The notes: generated by a model not told the origin, from the letters alone. Shown: positions 17,862-27,291, numbered from the stretch's first letter. The stretch is 64,000 bases of DNA from Sporosarcina sp. PTS2304 (GCF_003351785.1 NZ_CP031230.1:2650501-2714500), one strand, 5' to 3'. Numbers and translations: made by a program.

Positions 17862-18896
17862 TTATTGGTCTTGGAATTTCTCTAGTAGATCCTTGCCCCA
17901 GATATCTTCATACTTTTCATATACAGGTTGCACTGCTTCAGTGAACTCTGCAAGTTCTTCGTCAGTCGGTGCATAGAACTGCATGCCTGCATCTTTCAAT
18001 TCATCAATTTGCTTCGCTTCCTTTTCACGTGCCATCTCTACTTGATATGCTGCTACTTCTTTTCCTAACTTCTTCACCAATTCCTGATCTTCTTTACTCA
18101 TGGAATCAAATAATTTCTTATTAATACCCAATACTAATGGGTCATAAGAGTAGTTCCATGTTGTTAAGTAGTCTTGCACTTCATTTAGCTTAGAAGAATG
18201 GATGACATCAATTGGATTTTCTTGTCCATCAATGGTTCCTTGTTGGAGGGATGTGAAAACTTCCGAGAATGCCATTGTTGTCGGGTCGGCACCTAATGCA
18301 CGGAACAAGTCTGTATACATCGTGATTCCAGGAATGCGCACTTTTAGCCCTTTCATGTCAGCTGGTGTTTTAACCTCTTTTTTACTGTTCGTAATTTGAC
18401 GGAAACCATTCTCTCCGTATCCTAGCAATTCTACATTCTTCTCATGGAGGATTTCAGCAATTGCTTCTCCACCTGCACCGTTGAACACTTTGTCCACACC
18501 ATCTTTGTCTTTGAATAAAAAAGGTGCACTCGCTACGCCAAAACGGTCATCTAAAATTGAGTAGATAATCGTAGAGTGAAGACTTAAATCTGTTTGTCCT
18601 TTCGTTAGAAGCTCCACACCTTTTCCTTGGTCACCGTTGGATAATTGTTCATTCGGGAATACTTCTATTTTAATACGTCCGTCTGTTTGTTCCTTCAAGT
18701 CTTGCGCTAGCTTATCTGCTGCTAGATACCAAGTGGACGAGTCATTTAACGTAACAGACATTTTCAGATCATATGATTTCCCTTCTGCATCACTCGCACC
18801 ATCTGTCGAATCTTTTTTGTCTGATGAACAAGCTGAGAGCAACAGCATCGCGGATAACCCAATCGCACCTAATACACTCTTTTTCTTCATTTTCAT
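17862..18896 (-). CDS. dctP: TRAP transporter substrate-binding lipoprotein (DctP)
   Basis: A 344-aa extracytoplasmic receptor with lipobox LSAC (lipidated Cys23) and a DctP fold. It shows the conserved arginine in DMKGLKVRIPG, which normally salt-bridges the substrate carboxylate, and a later conserved block FTSLQQGTIDGQENP. It is the first gene of the operon, with GGAGGTAATG before the ATG. Substrates of the family include C4-dicarboxylates, sugar acids and keto acids; the sequence alone does not decide. Confidence 0.92.
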   Translation of the reverse strand: MKMKKKSVLGAIGLSAMLLLSACSSDKKDSTDGASDAEGKSYDLKMSVTLNDSSTWYLAADKLAQDLKEQTDGRIKIEVFPNEQLSNGDQGKGVELLTKGQTDLSLHSTIIYSILDDRFGVASAPFLFKDKDGVDKVFNGAGGEAIAEILHEKNVELLGYGENGFRQITNSKKEVKTPADMKGLKVRIPGITMYTDLFRALGADPTTMAFSEVFTSLQQGTIDGQENPIDVIHSSKLNEVQDYLTTWNYSYDPLVLGINKKLFDSMSKEDQELVKKLGKEVAAYQVEMAREKEAKQIDELKDAGMQFYAPTDEELAEFTEAVQPVYEKYEDIWGKDLLEKFQDQ

Positions 18897-19057
18897 TTAA
18901 CATTACCTCCTGTTTTTACGAACGTATCGTTGTCTTCTGACGTCTGACTACTCATGAATAGCCGCTTAACTAGTCTGCCTACTTACAATAGTTCAATAAT
19001 TCTATCACTATAGACACTATACCAATATTGTCTATTAAATTCACTCTATTTTTTTCA

Positions 19058-19078
19058 TTCGATATATAATATATCGAA
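19058..19078. promoter_or_regulatory. Palindrome upstream of the TRAP operon
   Basis: A perfect 21-bp dyad with arms TTCGATATAT/ATATATCGAA around a central A, about 160 bases upstream of dctP and close to the 3' end of the YibE/F operon. It could be an operator for the TRAP genes. It lies just next to the terminator at 19081-19133. Confidence 0.4.
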
Positions 19079-19080
19079 AT

Positions 19081-19133
19081 GAAAAACCATCAAAGAATTC
19101 GCCGCATTACGAATTCTTCGATGGTTTTTTTTT
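19081..19133. terminator. Bidirectional terminator that contains a stop codon
   Basis: AAACCATC.AAGAATTCG pairs with CGAATTCTT.GATGGTTT. T runs occur on both sides (eight T on the plus strand). The last codons and TAA of the YibE/F gene are inside the stem. Confidence 0.75.
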
Positions 19134-19892
19134 CACTTGCTTCATTTTCACCAAAAAGTAGGCATTCATCCACGATGCGATCGGAATCACTAATGCAATT
19201 CCAAGCCCCGCGCAAAGTATTAAAATCATTTCCGAACTAAAGATTTTCGAATTTACAATATCTCCTATCGTATAATTTAAATCTTTAAACCAAATTAGCA
19301 ATGCCAAATAACCTCCGAAAAAGGCAAAAAATAACGTATTCGTATCAGTCGCTAAAATATCCCGACCAATACTGACACCCGACGTAAATAATTCCTTTTT
19401 ACTCAGCGTCGGCATATGCTTGGATACTTCATGCATAGAGGAAGCAATCGAAATCGCCACGTCCATAATAGCCCCAATTGTACTCACAATAATGACAGAG
19501 GCACCGATCTTCATGAAATTTACACCAATATAAAGTGAAAGCCCTGCAATCGCTTCTTCTCCTTCTTCGCCAAATCCATGAATCATCAGCTTTTGAGAAA
19601 CGATGACGATAAAAAACAGTAATAGACTAATTGTTAGCATCGTAGAAATAAAAGCAATCACCGTTTTGCTATTTACTTCATTAATATAGAAAAGACTAAT
19701 ACAACCTATGACGATACAAGCAATGAATGTAATGACAATCGGATTAGCGGAGGCATCCAACATAAAAAACACAGTGAAAAATACGACACCAAAGTTCAGG
19801 AACAACGAAATAAAAGACTTCACTCCCTGCTTTCCACCAACGAGCAACATCAACACGAGTAAAATCGCTGCAAGTACTACTAATACATTCAT
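19107..19892 (-). CDS. YibE/F-family membrane protein
   Basis: A 261-aa protein with about seven hydrophobic helices and the YibE/F pattern (VNFMKIGASVIIVSTIGAIMDVAISIASSMHEV, FTSGVSIGRDILATDTNTLFFAFFGGYLALLIW). The function is unknown; some family members have been linked to peptide or solute export. Its ATG overlaps the stop of the upstream paralogue (ATGA), and the coding end runs into the terminator hairpin. Confidence 0.82.
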   Translation of the reverse strand: MNVLVVLAAILLVLMLLVGGKQGVKSFISLFLNFGVVFFTVFFMLDASANPIVITFIACIVIGCISLFYINEVNSKTVIAFISTMLTISLLLFFIVIVSQKLMIHGFGEEGEEAIAGLSLYIGVNFMKIGASVIIVSTIGAIMDVAISIASSMHEVSKHMPTLSKKELFTSGVSIGRDILATDTNTLFFAFFGGYLALLIWFKDLNYTIGDIVNSKIFSSEMILILCAGLGIALVIPIASWMNAYFLVKMKQVKKKPSKNS

Positions 19893-21022
19893 ACACTCGC
19901 CCTCTTTCGCTCAATGAAAAAGATCGCTGTATAAATACCAATAGGAATCGTTAAGACAATACCAATTCCACCAGCCAATGCCCGTGCTATTTCTAAAGAC
20001 AGATTCATCGAATAAGCAAATCCTACGGGTGACGCGTTTTTCAAAGATAAAATAAGCATCGGTATCGAGCCACTAATATACGCAAAAAATAAAATGCTCG
20101 TAATCGTCCCCATCACGTCTTTACCTATATCCATTCCAGACGCCCGTAGCGCTTTAATCGAAATTTCGTGGTTCCTTTCATATAAAGCAAACAGCGAAGA
20201 AGACATCGTAATCGCCACATCCATAATAGCCCCTAATGACCCAATAAACAGCCCCGCCATAAACACCGTATGATAAGGGCGCGTCAAAAACTGCATTTCC
20301 TCATAGCGCAACCCATTTCCTGAAGTAAGCCAGATAACAAGTGACGTGATGGTCAATGACACAACGGTTCCGATCAACGTTGCAACAATCGCCGCATAGG
20401 TCTTTTCATTGAAACCACTAACAAGCAACAATGAAATGGCGGTAAATAATAAAATACAGATCCCGCAAACAACTAATAAACTGACATCATAATATTTCAC
20501 ATAAACATCTAAAGCGAGAGACAATAGCAGCACATTCATCGCAAAACTAATAATCGCTAATAACCCTTGCTTATGGCCAACAATCAATAAAGTAAAAACA
20601 AAGATCCAAGCAACGATCAGCACATATTTATCCCGCTTCACATCCATGATATTACCTACTAACTCTTTACCTGCCTCCGAATCAATGGAAATAAATAATT
20701 CATTCCCGATATGATACTGCTGATCATATGCTCCTGAAGCAGAGTATTGATTAGTCAAATGAATTTCCTTACCTTGCTCGTCGCCGTTTTTTATCCTAGC
20801 TCTAATACTTTGCGTAAACAGCGTATCCTTATTACCATGCATATCCGTTACTTCCGATGTTTCATCCACTGTCGTGCTAATCACTTCAGCAATCGTGCGA
20901 TCGTAAAGTGAATGGTTATTGTTTACGAATAGGATAGAAGAGATACAGCTAAGCGCCAAGAAAAAATAGATGAACCATTGCGCCACTTTTATATTTTTCA
21001 TTCTAATTATGAATCTATTCAA
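19889..21022 (-). CDS. YibE/F-family membrane protein, long paralogue
   Basis: A 377-aa protein with an N-terminal transmembrane helix, an extracytoplasmic beta-rich domain (about residues 40-130), then about seven helices with the YibE/F block AGLFIGSLGAIMDVAITMSSSLFALYE and SGMDIGKDVMGTITSILFFAYI. The two paralogues probably form a heteromeric complex. The start is a TTG at 21022, chosen because AGGAGG stands at the right distance; the next ATG, eight codons in, lacks an RBS. Confidence 0.82.
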   Translation of the reverse strand: MNRFIIRMKNIKVAQWFIYFFLALSCISSILFVNNNHSLYDRTIAEVISTTVDETSEVTDMHGNKDTLFTQSIRARIKNGDEQGKEIHLTNQYSASGAYDQQYHIGNELFISIDSEAGKELVGNIMDVKRDKYVLIVAWIFVFTLLIVGHKQGLLAIISFAMNVLLLSLALDVYVKYYDVSLLVVCGICILLFTAISLLLVSGFNEKTYAAIVATLIGTVVSLTITSLVIWLTSGNGLRYEEMQFLTRPYHTVFMAGLFIGSLGAIMDVAITMSSSLFALYERNHEISIKALRASGMDIGKDVMGTITSILFFAYISGSIPMLILSLKNASPVGFAYSMNLSLEIARALAGGIGIVLTIPIGIYTAIFFIERKRASV

Positions 21023-21187
21023 GACAAAACCTCCTAACGCACTTTAAGGTATGACATAGGTTAAGCCTACCATATATAGGACGTAGGATTGGCAGAAATA
21101 GTTTGTTTTTTATGCAGTATAAGAGTTCTACGTAAAAGATAGTTGTAATTGTTTTATTTAACATGAATATTTAAATAAACATGAAGT

Positions 21188-21523
21188 GGCATTAGGTTTG
21201 CTGAAGTAATACATGCAGCAGAAGGTTATCGACTTTACTGGGATGGGCGTCTTAGGGACTTTGAAGCAGAATCTGAAGGAGTTGACGGAATAGAAAGCCA
21301 CATCGAAATTCATACTAAAGAACAACAAGTGATCCCGGTAATCATTAGGAAGATTATCGGTAAGGATATTAATCAAGTAGAAATTACATTTACATCCCCT
21401 AATTAAAAAGTAGTCATACCACTACAAGAGAACCAAAAGTTTTGGTATTTCTTTTATGAAAGTGAACCTAACGAAATTGATGTTCACTATGTGAAGAATT
21501 TGTACAATTATTTATTACAATAA
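21188..21523 (+). pseudogene. Dead 3' copy of the lipoprotein gene at 25104-25643
   Basis: The frame reads GIRFAEVIHAAEGYRL.WDGRLRDFEAES, nearly identical to the C-terminal two thirds of the intact minus-strand lipoprotein at 25.1-25.6 kb, but in opposite orientation. The 5' third with signal peptide is missing, an in-frame TAA stands at 21404-21406, and the original stop region has drifted. It is a relic of an inverted duplication. Confidence 0.85.
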
Positions 21524-21552
21524 CGGATTGTAGACAGTTAAAGATCACCCTA

Positions 21553-22029
21553 CTATTGAATAACTTCCAGTAACTGATCCGTCATTTCCCGCGACACAGT
21601 ATAAATAGTATGTGTATCATCCACACGCATGATTGTACTTTTTTGCCCTTTTTCACCAAGCCATAGATGATAACCTTGCGCGCTTCCGTCGGCAAAGACC
21701 ACCTCGATGTCATAATCAGTAGCAGCCATGCCCACGATGCCCGGCTGTCTAACAGCATTGGCGATTGCCTGCTGCATCACTTTAAGCGTCTCTTTCTCTT
21801 CAGTACCAATTAGAACATCTGTATTCATTTTATCAAATGCTGTAAACGTTGAAATGCGGACATTGACGATATCACTATTCACTTGAAGACCTATCGATTC
21901 ATTCATTTCTACCTCGCTAGTCGGAATAACTGTGTTCTCTACTCTTTCTTTTATCGCCTCATTTTGTTGACAAGCAACTGAGATTAACGAAACGAAGACA
22001 ATAAGTACGAATGACATCCACCTTTTCAT
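21553..22029 (-). CDS. Lipoprotein with YhfM-like domain
   Basis: A 158-aa secreted lipoprotein with a signal peptide ending in VAC (Cys20). The rest is a small alpha/beta domain (FTAFDKMNTDVLIG..LKVMQQAIANAVRQPGIV, DYDIEVVFADGSAQGYHLWLGEKGQKSTIM) similar in pattern to the YhfM-like domain of Bacillus lipoproteins. Function unknown. GGGGGAGTG precedes the ATG. Confidence 0.65.
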   Translation of the reverse strand: MKRWMSFVLIVFVSLISVACQQNEAIKERVENTVIPTSEVEMNESIGLQVNSDIVNVRISTFTAFDKMNTDVLIGTEEKETLKVMQQAIANAVRQPGIVGMAATDYDIEVVFADGSAQGYHLWLGEKGQKSTIMRVDDTHTIYTVSREMTDQLLEVIQ

Positions 22030-22112
22030 GTGACACTCCCCCTTTTCATGTTAGACTCATAAAAGCAAGAAAGGTTACACAATTCCAACTAACTAAAGAC
22101 ATAACAAAACAA

Positions 22113-22170
22113 GGTGCCTATGCACAAAACGATTGGGATCAACTCCACAATTGTTTTTGCTAGGCACCCT
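22113..22170 (-). terminator. Terminator downstream of a 54-aa gene
   Basis: GGTGCC (22113-22118) pairs with GGCACC (22163-22168) plus an inner stem; on the minus strand it is followed by TTGTTTTGTT. Confidence 0.6.
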
Positions 22171-22191
22171 GTATCGAGCTTTCTTCGTTAC

Positions 22192-22356
22192 TTACATTTG
22201 TTGTTCGCATAGGTAACTACACTCCGCCAATCCGTTCGCATACGCTTCTTCCCATGTGATTCCATTCACATAGCCATTTTCCGAGTAATCCGTGATGAGG
22301 TAAAACGTTTCATTTTGCTCTGGCTGTGTTGCAATGTTTTGATAGTTATTTTTCAT
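22192..22356 (-). CDS. Small 54-aa acidic protein
   Basis: Starts MKNNYQNIATQPEQNETFYL and ends LCEQQM. It has two cysteines in the last ten residues (CSYLC), AGGGGGTC six bases before the ATG and its own terminator, so it is likely a real gene although short. Family not recognised; the YLITDYSENG segment resembles small single-domain Bacillales proteins. Confidence 0.6.
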   Translation of the reverse strand: MKNNYQNIATQPEQNETFYLITDYSENGYVNGITWEEAYANGLAECSYLCEQQM

Positions 22357-22448
22357 AAAAAAGACCCCCTAGATTTTGTATTTTGCATAGTATATGTCTA
22401 CTGGAAAATAAAAGAACTCTTTTTCATTTTTATTAACTAAAGGCTATA

Positions 22449-22462
22449 TGGTAGCGCTTACA
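22449..22462. promoter_or_regulatory. Possible catabolite-responsive (cre) element
   Basis: TGGTAGCGCTTACA fits most of the CcpA-box consensus. It lies about 93 bases upstream of the 54-aa gene. The rest of the 22357-22848 gap shows nothing else recognisable. Confidence 0.35.
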
Positions 22463-22848
22463 TTTAAAAATGAAAGTAAAAGAATTTCTTTATATCTATC
22501 CAAAATATATACTGTGCTGTTTTTTAATAATTTGATGAATTCTTATTATTATAACATACGACAAGCTATTTATGCAAGTACTTTATAAAATAAAAATAAG
22601 CAACTAAGTAGATTAGTACCTTTTTCGCTTGACCTTTTTAATTTTCCGCATTCTTTCTTTTCATGTCAAGGCTGTTTATTATCCAAAGAAGCGAATTGAT
22701 ATTTGGAAATGAAATGCTTTTAATGAGTGGTTTTAGAAATAGTGTACGTATTAGTGATCGTCAGAAGTTAAAATCTACTAGCTAGGCAATGTTCTTTGGA
22801 TTTCTTCTATAAACAACGTATACTAATTCGCATAAGGAGCTGATAATA

Positions 22849-23238
22849 ATGAAATTTCATATGACAGAAAATGGGTTTGATACCGAAACAGAATTTGGTA
22901 CACTGCATATTTCATCCGATGAACATAAAGGTTTTCGACCGTATCAATTACTAGTCGCATCTATCGCAGCTTGTGGCGGTGGCGTCATGCGAAAAGTACT
23001 TGATAAAATGCGCACACCTGCTGACGATATTGTAGTAGAAGTGAAAGAGGTCGTCCGCTCGCAAGACGATGCTAGTCGCGTGCTAAAAATTCATCTCCAC
23101 TTCACGGTGTTCGGATCAGCAATTAAAGAAGAAAAGATGCCGAGAATCATGGAACTAACAGAGAAGAATTGTTCCATGTTACAATCTGTAGTAGGTTGTA
23201 TAGAAATTGTAAAAACATATGATATTAGACCTATCTAA
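22849..23238 (+). CDS. OsmC-family protein
   Basis: A 129-aa protein of the OsmC/Ohr fold. The first redox cysteine lies in ASIAACGGGVMRKVL (about residue 45) and the second in ELTEKNCSMLQSVVGC (about residue 110), the spacing expected for the peroxidatic/resolving pair. Family members reduce organic hydroperoxides; YhfA-like members are less characterised. AAGGAGCTG precedes the ATG; a terminator follows. Confidence 0.85.
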   Translation: MKFHMTENGFDTETEFGTLHISSDEHKGFRPYQLLVASIAACGGGVMRKVLDKMRTPADDIVVEVKEVVRSQDDASRVLKIHLHFTVFGSAIKEEKMPRIMELTEKNCSMLQSVVGCIEIVKTYDIRPI

Positions 23239-23245
23239 CAAACTG

Positions 23246-23280
23246 ATCCGACAATATTAAAATTATTGTCGGATTTTTTC
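23246..23280 (+). terminator. Terminator of the OsmC gene
   Basis: ATCCGACAATA pairs with TATTGTCGGAT, followed by TTTTTTC. Confidence 0.85.
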
Positions 23281-23353
23281 GTGTCATTTTCCCTACACGT
23301 TTCCAAATTATGTTGTATACTGAAGTAGATACTAAAAAAAGGAGGCTATTCTT

Positions 23354-24709
23354 TTGAAAAAAATACTTATTGGAGCACTTACTGCTCTATTTATCTTTGC
23401 GGCTATTCCGTTTCAAACACAAGCGGCCACTTCATTTTCTGATGTAGAAAAGCATTGGGCGAAGAAAGAAATTATGTATTTATCGGAGCGCAATATTATC
23501 GGTGGCTATCCAGACGGTACATTTAAGCCAAACGAAGCAATCACTCGGGCACAAGCTGCTTCTATGCTCGTGAAGGCATTGAAGATTCCATTAGTGAAAA
23601 ATCCAACGATTACATTTAAGGACGTTTCCAAAAATTCACCTTACTATCAAATCCTTGCAACTGTAAATGAAAAAGGCATTCTACGCGGAGATAATGGGTT
23701 GATGCGTCCGGGCGAAGAAACATCCCGTGTACAAATGGCTGCGATTTTACGTCGTTCGTTCAAACTACCTTTGGACAAGCAAGCGACATTCGTGGACGTT
23801 TCAGAATCACATTGGGCTTTTGAAGACGTAAATGGTATTGCGAAAAAAGGCATTACCGGCGGATCAAATGGTAAGTTTATGCCTGGTGATTCAGTGACAC
23901 GCGCACAATTTTCTGCCTTCCTAGTACGTGCATTAGATGACTCTATGAAACTTAGTGAATATCACTCATATGTTGCAAAAAAAGGCACAACAGTTGAACA
24001 AAATGGTTTTTCTTACACGATTGCTAAAGACAAAACATCCACTAAGTTATTTAAGAAAAACCTAAAAGCTGGCACTCAAGTTGCAATTTTAGATAAAGCG
24101 ACTATGCCTGACAATGGAACAAACCGTGAATTATTAATGCCAGGATACCAACTGATTATGTATAATGACGATTTGTACATTCCGTTTTGGAATCTAATTA
24201 ACGATAAGACAAATATGCCTTCTGGTTACAATCTAACAAAGATTAATGCAAATACATGGAGCTACACGATTGGCACCATTCCAATTGAACAAAAGTTCCG
24301 TAATATGTTTATATGGAACGACCGAATTTTCTATACGATCGAAAAAAATAAAGAGCGTGTATTTGATTCGAAATTCAATCCAGAAAATCCGATAGACGAT
24401 CCACTGATCTTGTATTCAACAACACTTGATGGAAAAAACAAGAAACAAGAGCTCGTGTTTGACGCGCGCGTAATTTTTCATGAAGTGGAACGGACTTCAA
24501 AAGATGTTCAAGTGAGCCACAACAATAAATCTGTGCTATTTGATCATTCTGCTATGTATTATTTCAATAAAACTGGCGTCTACAAATACAATCTTTTAGA
24601 TAAAAAGACGACTAAACTCGCTTCTGTTGTAGCGAAAGATATGCAAGTAGAAACAAAACAGTTGGTAGTGACCGATCAACAAGGGAAGAAACATTCGCTT
24701 AAGAAATAA
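23354..24709 (+). CDS. Secreted protein with three SLH domains
   Basis: A 451-aa protein with a signal peptide (cleavage near QTQA-ATSF) and three S-layer homology domains at about residues 27-75, 88-135 and 145-192 (FSDVEKHWAKKEI..GGYPDGTFKPNEAITRAQAASML and two more). These bind pyruvylated secondary cell-wall polymer. The C-terminal 250 residues form a beta-rich region with repeated W, Y and I strands resembling DUF5050-type propeller repeats, likely the functional surface part. GGAGGC precedes the TTG start. A single gene between two terminators. Confidence 0.88.
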   Translation: MKKILIGALTALFIFAAIPFQTQAATSFSDVEKHWAKKEIMYLSERNIIGGYPDGTFKPNEAITRAQAASMLVKALKIPLVKNPTITFKDVSKNSPYYQILATVNEKGILRGDNGLMRPGEETSRVQMAAILRRSFKLPLDKQATFVDVSESHWAFEDVNGIAKKGITGGSNGKFMPGDSVTRAQFSAFLVRALDDSMKLSEYHSYVAKKGTTVEQNGFSYTIAKDKTSTKLFKKNLKAGTQVAILDKATMPDNGTNRELLMPGYQLIMYNDDLYIPFWNLINDKTNMPSGYNLTKINANTWSYTIGTIPIEQKFRNMFIWNDRIFYTIEKNKERVFDSKFNPENPIDDPLILYSTTLDGKNKKQELVFDARVIFHEVERTSKDVQVSHNNKSVLFDHSAMYYFNKTGVYKYNLLDKKTTKLASVVAKDMQVETKQLVVTDQQGKKHSLKK

Positions 24710-24727
24710 AGCAAAGAATCACACAAA

Positions 24728-24784
24728 AAAAGATTATCTCAAAAGTCAGGAACCACTGGCTTTTCTGAGATAATCTTTTTCTTT
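24728..24784 (+). terminator. Terminator of the SLH protein gene
   Basis: AAAGATTATCTCAAAAG pairs with CTTTT.TGAGATAATCTTT, followed by TTC and a T-rich tail. Confidence 0.85.
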
Positions 24785-24794
24785 GTAGATGAGA

Positions 24795-25060
24795 CAATTT
24801 TTATTGATTGTCGTTGTTATAAAGTCTTGTTTCAATAAGTTTTCTCATTCTCCTATCGCGCAGTTTGAAGAAGCTGGACGATATTTTTTGTTATAATGGA
24901 TTGAATTCCATTCCTTCCCTTCAGCAGCTTAACACATTTTAAACTGACGCAATAGCCTAGTTCAAGGAGTTTTTTATGAATTTTGAGCGCACCATATCGC
25001 CCATCGCTTTCTTTATGGATCGTTCGGATGCATTCCAGAATCTCCTCCCGCACATCCTCT
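24795..25060 (-). pseudogene. IS3-family OrfB transposase remnant
   Basis: The minus strand reads REEILECIRTIHKESDGRYGALKIHKKLLELGY, the HTH_21 region of IS3/IS150 OrfB. After a frameshift near 24860 it continues ENLLKQDFITTTIN, the segment just before the integrase core. Everything downstream, including the DDE catalytic domain, is gone. Confidence 0.8.
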
Positions 25061-25103
25061 CTATTTATTAGGATAGAGACTTAACTAAGTTGTGCACATA
25101 CAT

Positions 25104-25643
25104 CTATACTAGCTCCAATTTCACATAGTGGACATCAATGTCGTTAGGTTCTCCTTCGTAAAAGAAATACCAAAACTCTTGGTTCTCTTGTAGTGGAATG
25201 GCTACTTTCTTATTAGTGGTTGCAAATGTAATTTCTATTTGATTAATATCCTTATCGATAATCTTCCCAATGATTACCGGGATCACCTTTTCCTCACTAT
25301 GAATTTCGATGTAACTTTCTATTCCGTCAACTCCTTCAGATTCTGCTTCAAAGTCCCTAAGACGCCCATCCCAGTTAAGTCGATAACCTTCTGCTGCATG
25401 TATTACTTCAGCAAATCCAATACCGCCTGCGGTAAAAATCATGATTTCTGTATCGTCATGTTCTTCTATTGCAATGAGGCTACCTTTATTGTACCCTTCT
25501 TGTTTGAAAAAGGATTCTATCGCTTCCTCTTTTGTCTTATAGTAAGTATGGTTTTGGATTTCTTTCCCTTTCTCAGCAGAACAACCGTAAAGAGTCATAA
25601 TCGTAAGTGCAACAATCAAAAAAATTTTATATATAATATTCAT
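25104..25643 (-). CDS. Lipoprotein, intact copy
   Basis: A 179-aa secreted lipoprotein with lipobox LYGC (Cys21). The remainder is a small alpha/beta domain (KTKEEAIESFFKQEGY, MIFTAGGIGFAEVIHAAEGYRLNWDGRLRDFEAESEGVDG) and a C-terminal beta section. Function unknown; similar lipoproteins are common in Bacillales. GGAGGTAG lies before the ATG at 25643; an earlier in-frame start (25676) has no RBS. A truncated inverted copy lies at 21188-21523. Confidence 0.7.
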   Translation of the reverse strand: MNIIYKIFLIVALTIMTLYGCSAEKGKEIQNHTYYKTKEEAIESFFKQEGYNKGSLIAIEEHDDTEIMIFTAGGIGFAEVIHAAEGYRLNWDGRLRDFEAESEGVDGIESYIEIHSEEKVIPVIIGKIIDKDINQIEITFATTNKKVAIPLQENQEFWYFFYEGEPNDIDVHYVKLELV

Positions 25644-25894
25644 TGACCTACCTCCGTTATTTATAGAAGATGGCAAGATACATTTGGATTAGCATAAATA
25701 TATTGTGAACTACTAACCCTTATCCGTTTTTCTTTCAAATTCATGGATTGCTTGCACTAGCGTTGCATCGTAGTAGCCGTTGTTAAAGCTACGATATGCA
25801 GTCTTTGATGCTTCAGTATTATACACGGACCATATGATGTAAGAATTATCGAACCTCAATGGTAGTAGCCGCGACCCGACTCATCTTTGTAACC

Positions 25895-26052
25895 TCAATC
25901 AAATGCTTCATCTGAGAAAGTGTTTATAAGTCCGCACTTGTGAGATCTCTGTTGTTCCCATCGTTACATAGAAAGACTTATCCAACTCAAGAAAGTACTT
26001 ACGTATCGTAACAGTCTTTAACCCCAACCGACTGGCTATTTCACTGGTTTTT
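25895..26052 (-). pseudogene. HTH regulator remnant (copy 1)
   Basis: The minus strand reads SIKTSEIASRLGLKTVTIRKYFLELDK, an HTH like that of the DUF3967-type regulator at 44.7 kb and the remnant at 46.7-47.0 kb. The start codon equivalent is ATA instead of ATG, and the frame breaks after about 30 residues. It abuts the truncated parA directly. Confidence 0.65.
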
Positions 26053-26063
26053 ATGCTTGCTTC

Positions 26064-26861
26064 AGTATCGTGATAGGGAACCTTAAAGGTGGCGTGGGAA
26101 AAACGAAGGTATCGGTCATGGCAAGTTGGGAGTTAGCTTTTGACCGCAATAAAAAGGTGTTGCTTGTCGATATGGATCCGCAAGGCAATGCGAGTACATT
26201 AATTGCGTGTTCCACAGGGGTCACTGAAATTAATACTAGTATTTTCGAAGGCTTTCAAAATGGTTCATTAAAAGAATGCATCGTCAAAATGACGGACAAT
26301 CTGCATGTCATTCCTGCACAAGTGTCCTTTAAAAACTTCCCGAAATTTTTATATGCCAATGTAAAAGAAGAAATTGATCAAGTTTCTTATTTAAAGAAGC
26401 TACTTGATCCCATTCGTGATGACTATGATTATATTTTCATTGACGTTCCTCCAACCATCAGTGACTTCTCTGATAACGCGATGATGGCTGCTGATTACGT
26501 ATTAATCATCCTGCAAGCACAAGAGCTTTCTTTAGAAGGTGCTGAAACGTATATCAAGTATCTGCAATTTATGGCAGATAACTATGATGCAGATATCCAA
26601 GTCGCAGGTGTTCTTCCTGTTCTGCTTCGTCCAGGTGGGCGTGTCGATATTTCTACGCTCGAACGTGCAAGAGAAATGTTCGGCAGTGATAACGTCATGG
26701 ACAGTGTCATCAAGCACTTAGAACGGCTTAAAGCGTGGGACGTCACGGGAATTACGAATAATGATATGCATGACCGCAAAGCCCATCAGGTCTTCTTAGA
26801 TGTCATTGACGAGTTGGAAGCGAAACTGGCCCAATTCGAGGAGGCTGGTAAGTATGAGTAA
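26064..26861 (+). pseudogene. ParA-type partition ATPase, copy 1, 5' truncated
   Basis: The frame reads SIVIGNLKGGVGKTKVSVMASWELAF and then follows copy 2 (47207-48013) almost residue for residue: deviant Walker A KGGVGKTK, LLVDMDPQGNAS, YIFIDVPPTISDF. The ATG, RBS and promoter present in copy 2 are deleted, and the HTH remnant starts immediately before. The best remaining start, a GTG at 26070, would give a 263-aa protein but has no RBS. Probably not expressed as such, although the rest is intact. Confidence 0.7.
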
Positions 26862-27255
26862 TGAAAAAGGTGGATTAATCAAAAAGAAAAAGAAGCCGAC
26901 AATCATACAGCCGTCCGTACCTGTAAAGAAAAGTGATATGGACTTCGGCTATACAGAGCCACAAAAGCAAGAAAAGCCTGCTACTGTTAAGCCTACAGCA
27001 AAACCTGAAGCAACAAAAATTGCCCCTCCTACACCTCGCAAAAAATTAGGTGTCGGCAAGACAAATAGTACCAAAAGCTTAAAAGTCCCTACATTGATTC
27101 ACAGTGAATTGAATTTACTCGGATCCTTTATGGACGAGCATAAGACGTACGTTATTCTTCAAAATTTGATTGATAGCTATGTGAAAAACGAGCTGACCGA
27201 TCGCCAGCAACGACAGTTTGACTTTATGGTTGAGGCATTTTTTGAGGATAAATAA
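26854..27255 (+). CDS. Small ParB-like partition protein, copy 1
   Basis: A 133-aa protein with a Lys-rich N-terminus (SNEKGGLIKKKKKP), a Pro-rich linker and a C-terminal helical domain (KVPTLIHSELNLLGSFMDEHKTYVILQNLIDSYV) resembling ribbon-helix-helix or DUF5388-type DNA-binding domains of plasmid partition proteins. GAGGAGG precedes its ATG, which lies inside the end of parA. It would bind the centromere and pair with ParA. The palindrome at 27274-27291 follows directly. The role is inferred from context. Confidence 0.65.
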   Translation: MSNEKGGLIKKKKKPTIIQPSVPVKKSDMDFGYTEPQKQEKPATVKPTAKPEATKIAPPTPRKKLGVGKTNSTKSLKVPTLIHSELNLLGSFMDEHKTYVILQNLIDSYVKNELTDRQQRQFDFMVEAFFEDK

Positions 27256-27273
27256 CAAAATAATACTTATCAA

Positions 27274-27291
27274 AAGTAGAAATTTCTACTT
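27274..27291. promoter_or_regulatory. Palindromic site AAGTAGAAATTTCTACTT, copy 1
   Basis: A perfect 18-bp palindrome 19 bases after the ParB-like stop. The identical site follows copy 2 of the gene (48426-48443), and longer or variant sites lie at 57065-57088 and 61317-61340. Candidate partition centromere or operator. Confidence 0.6.
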
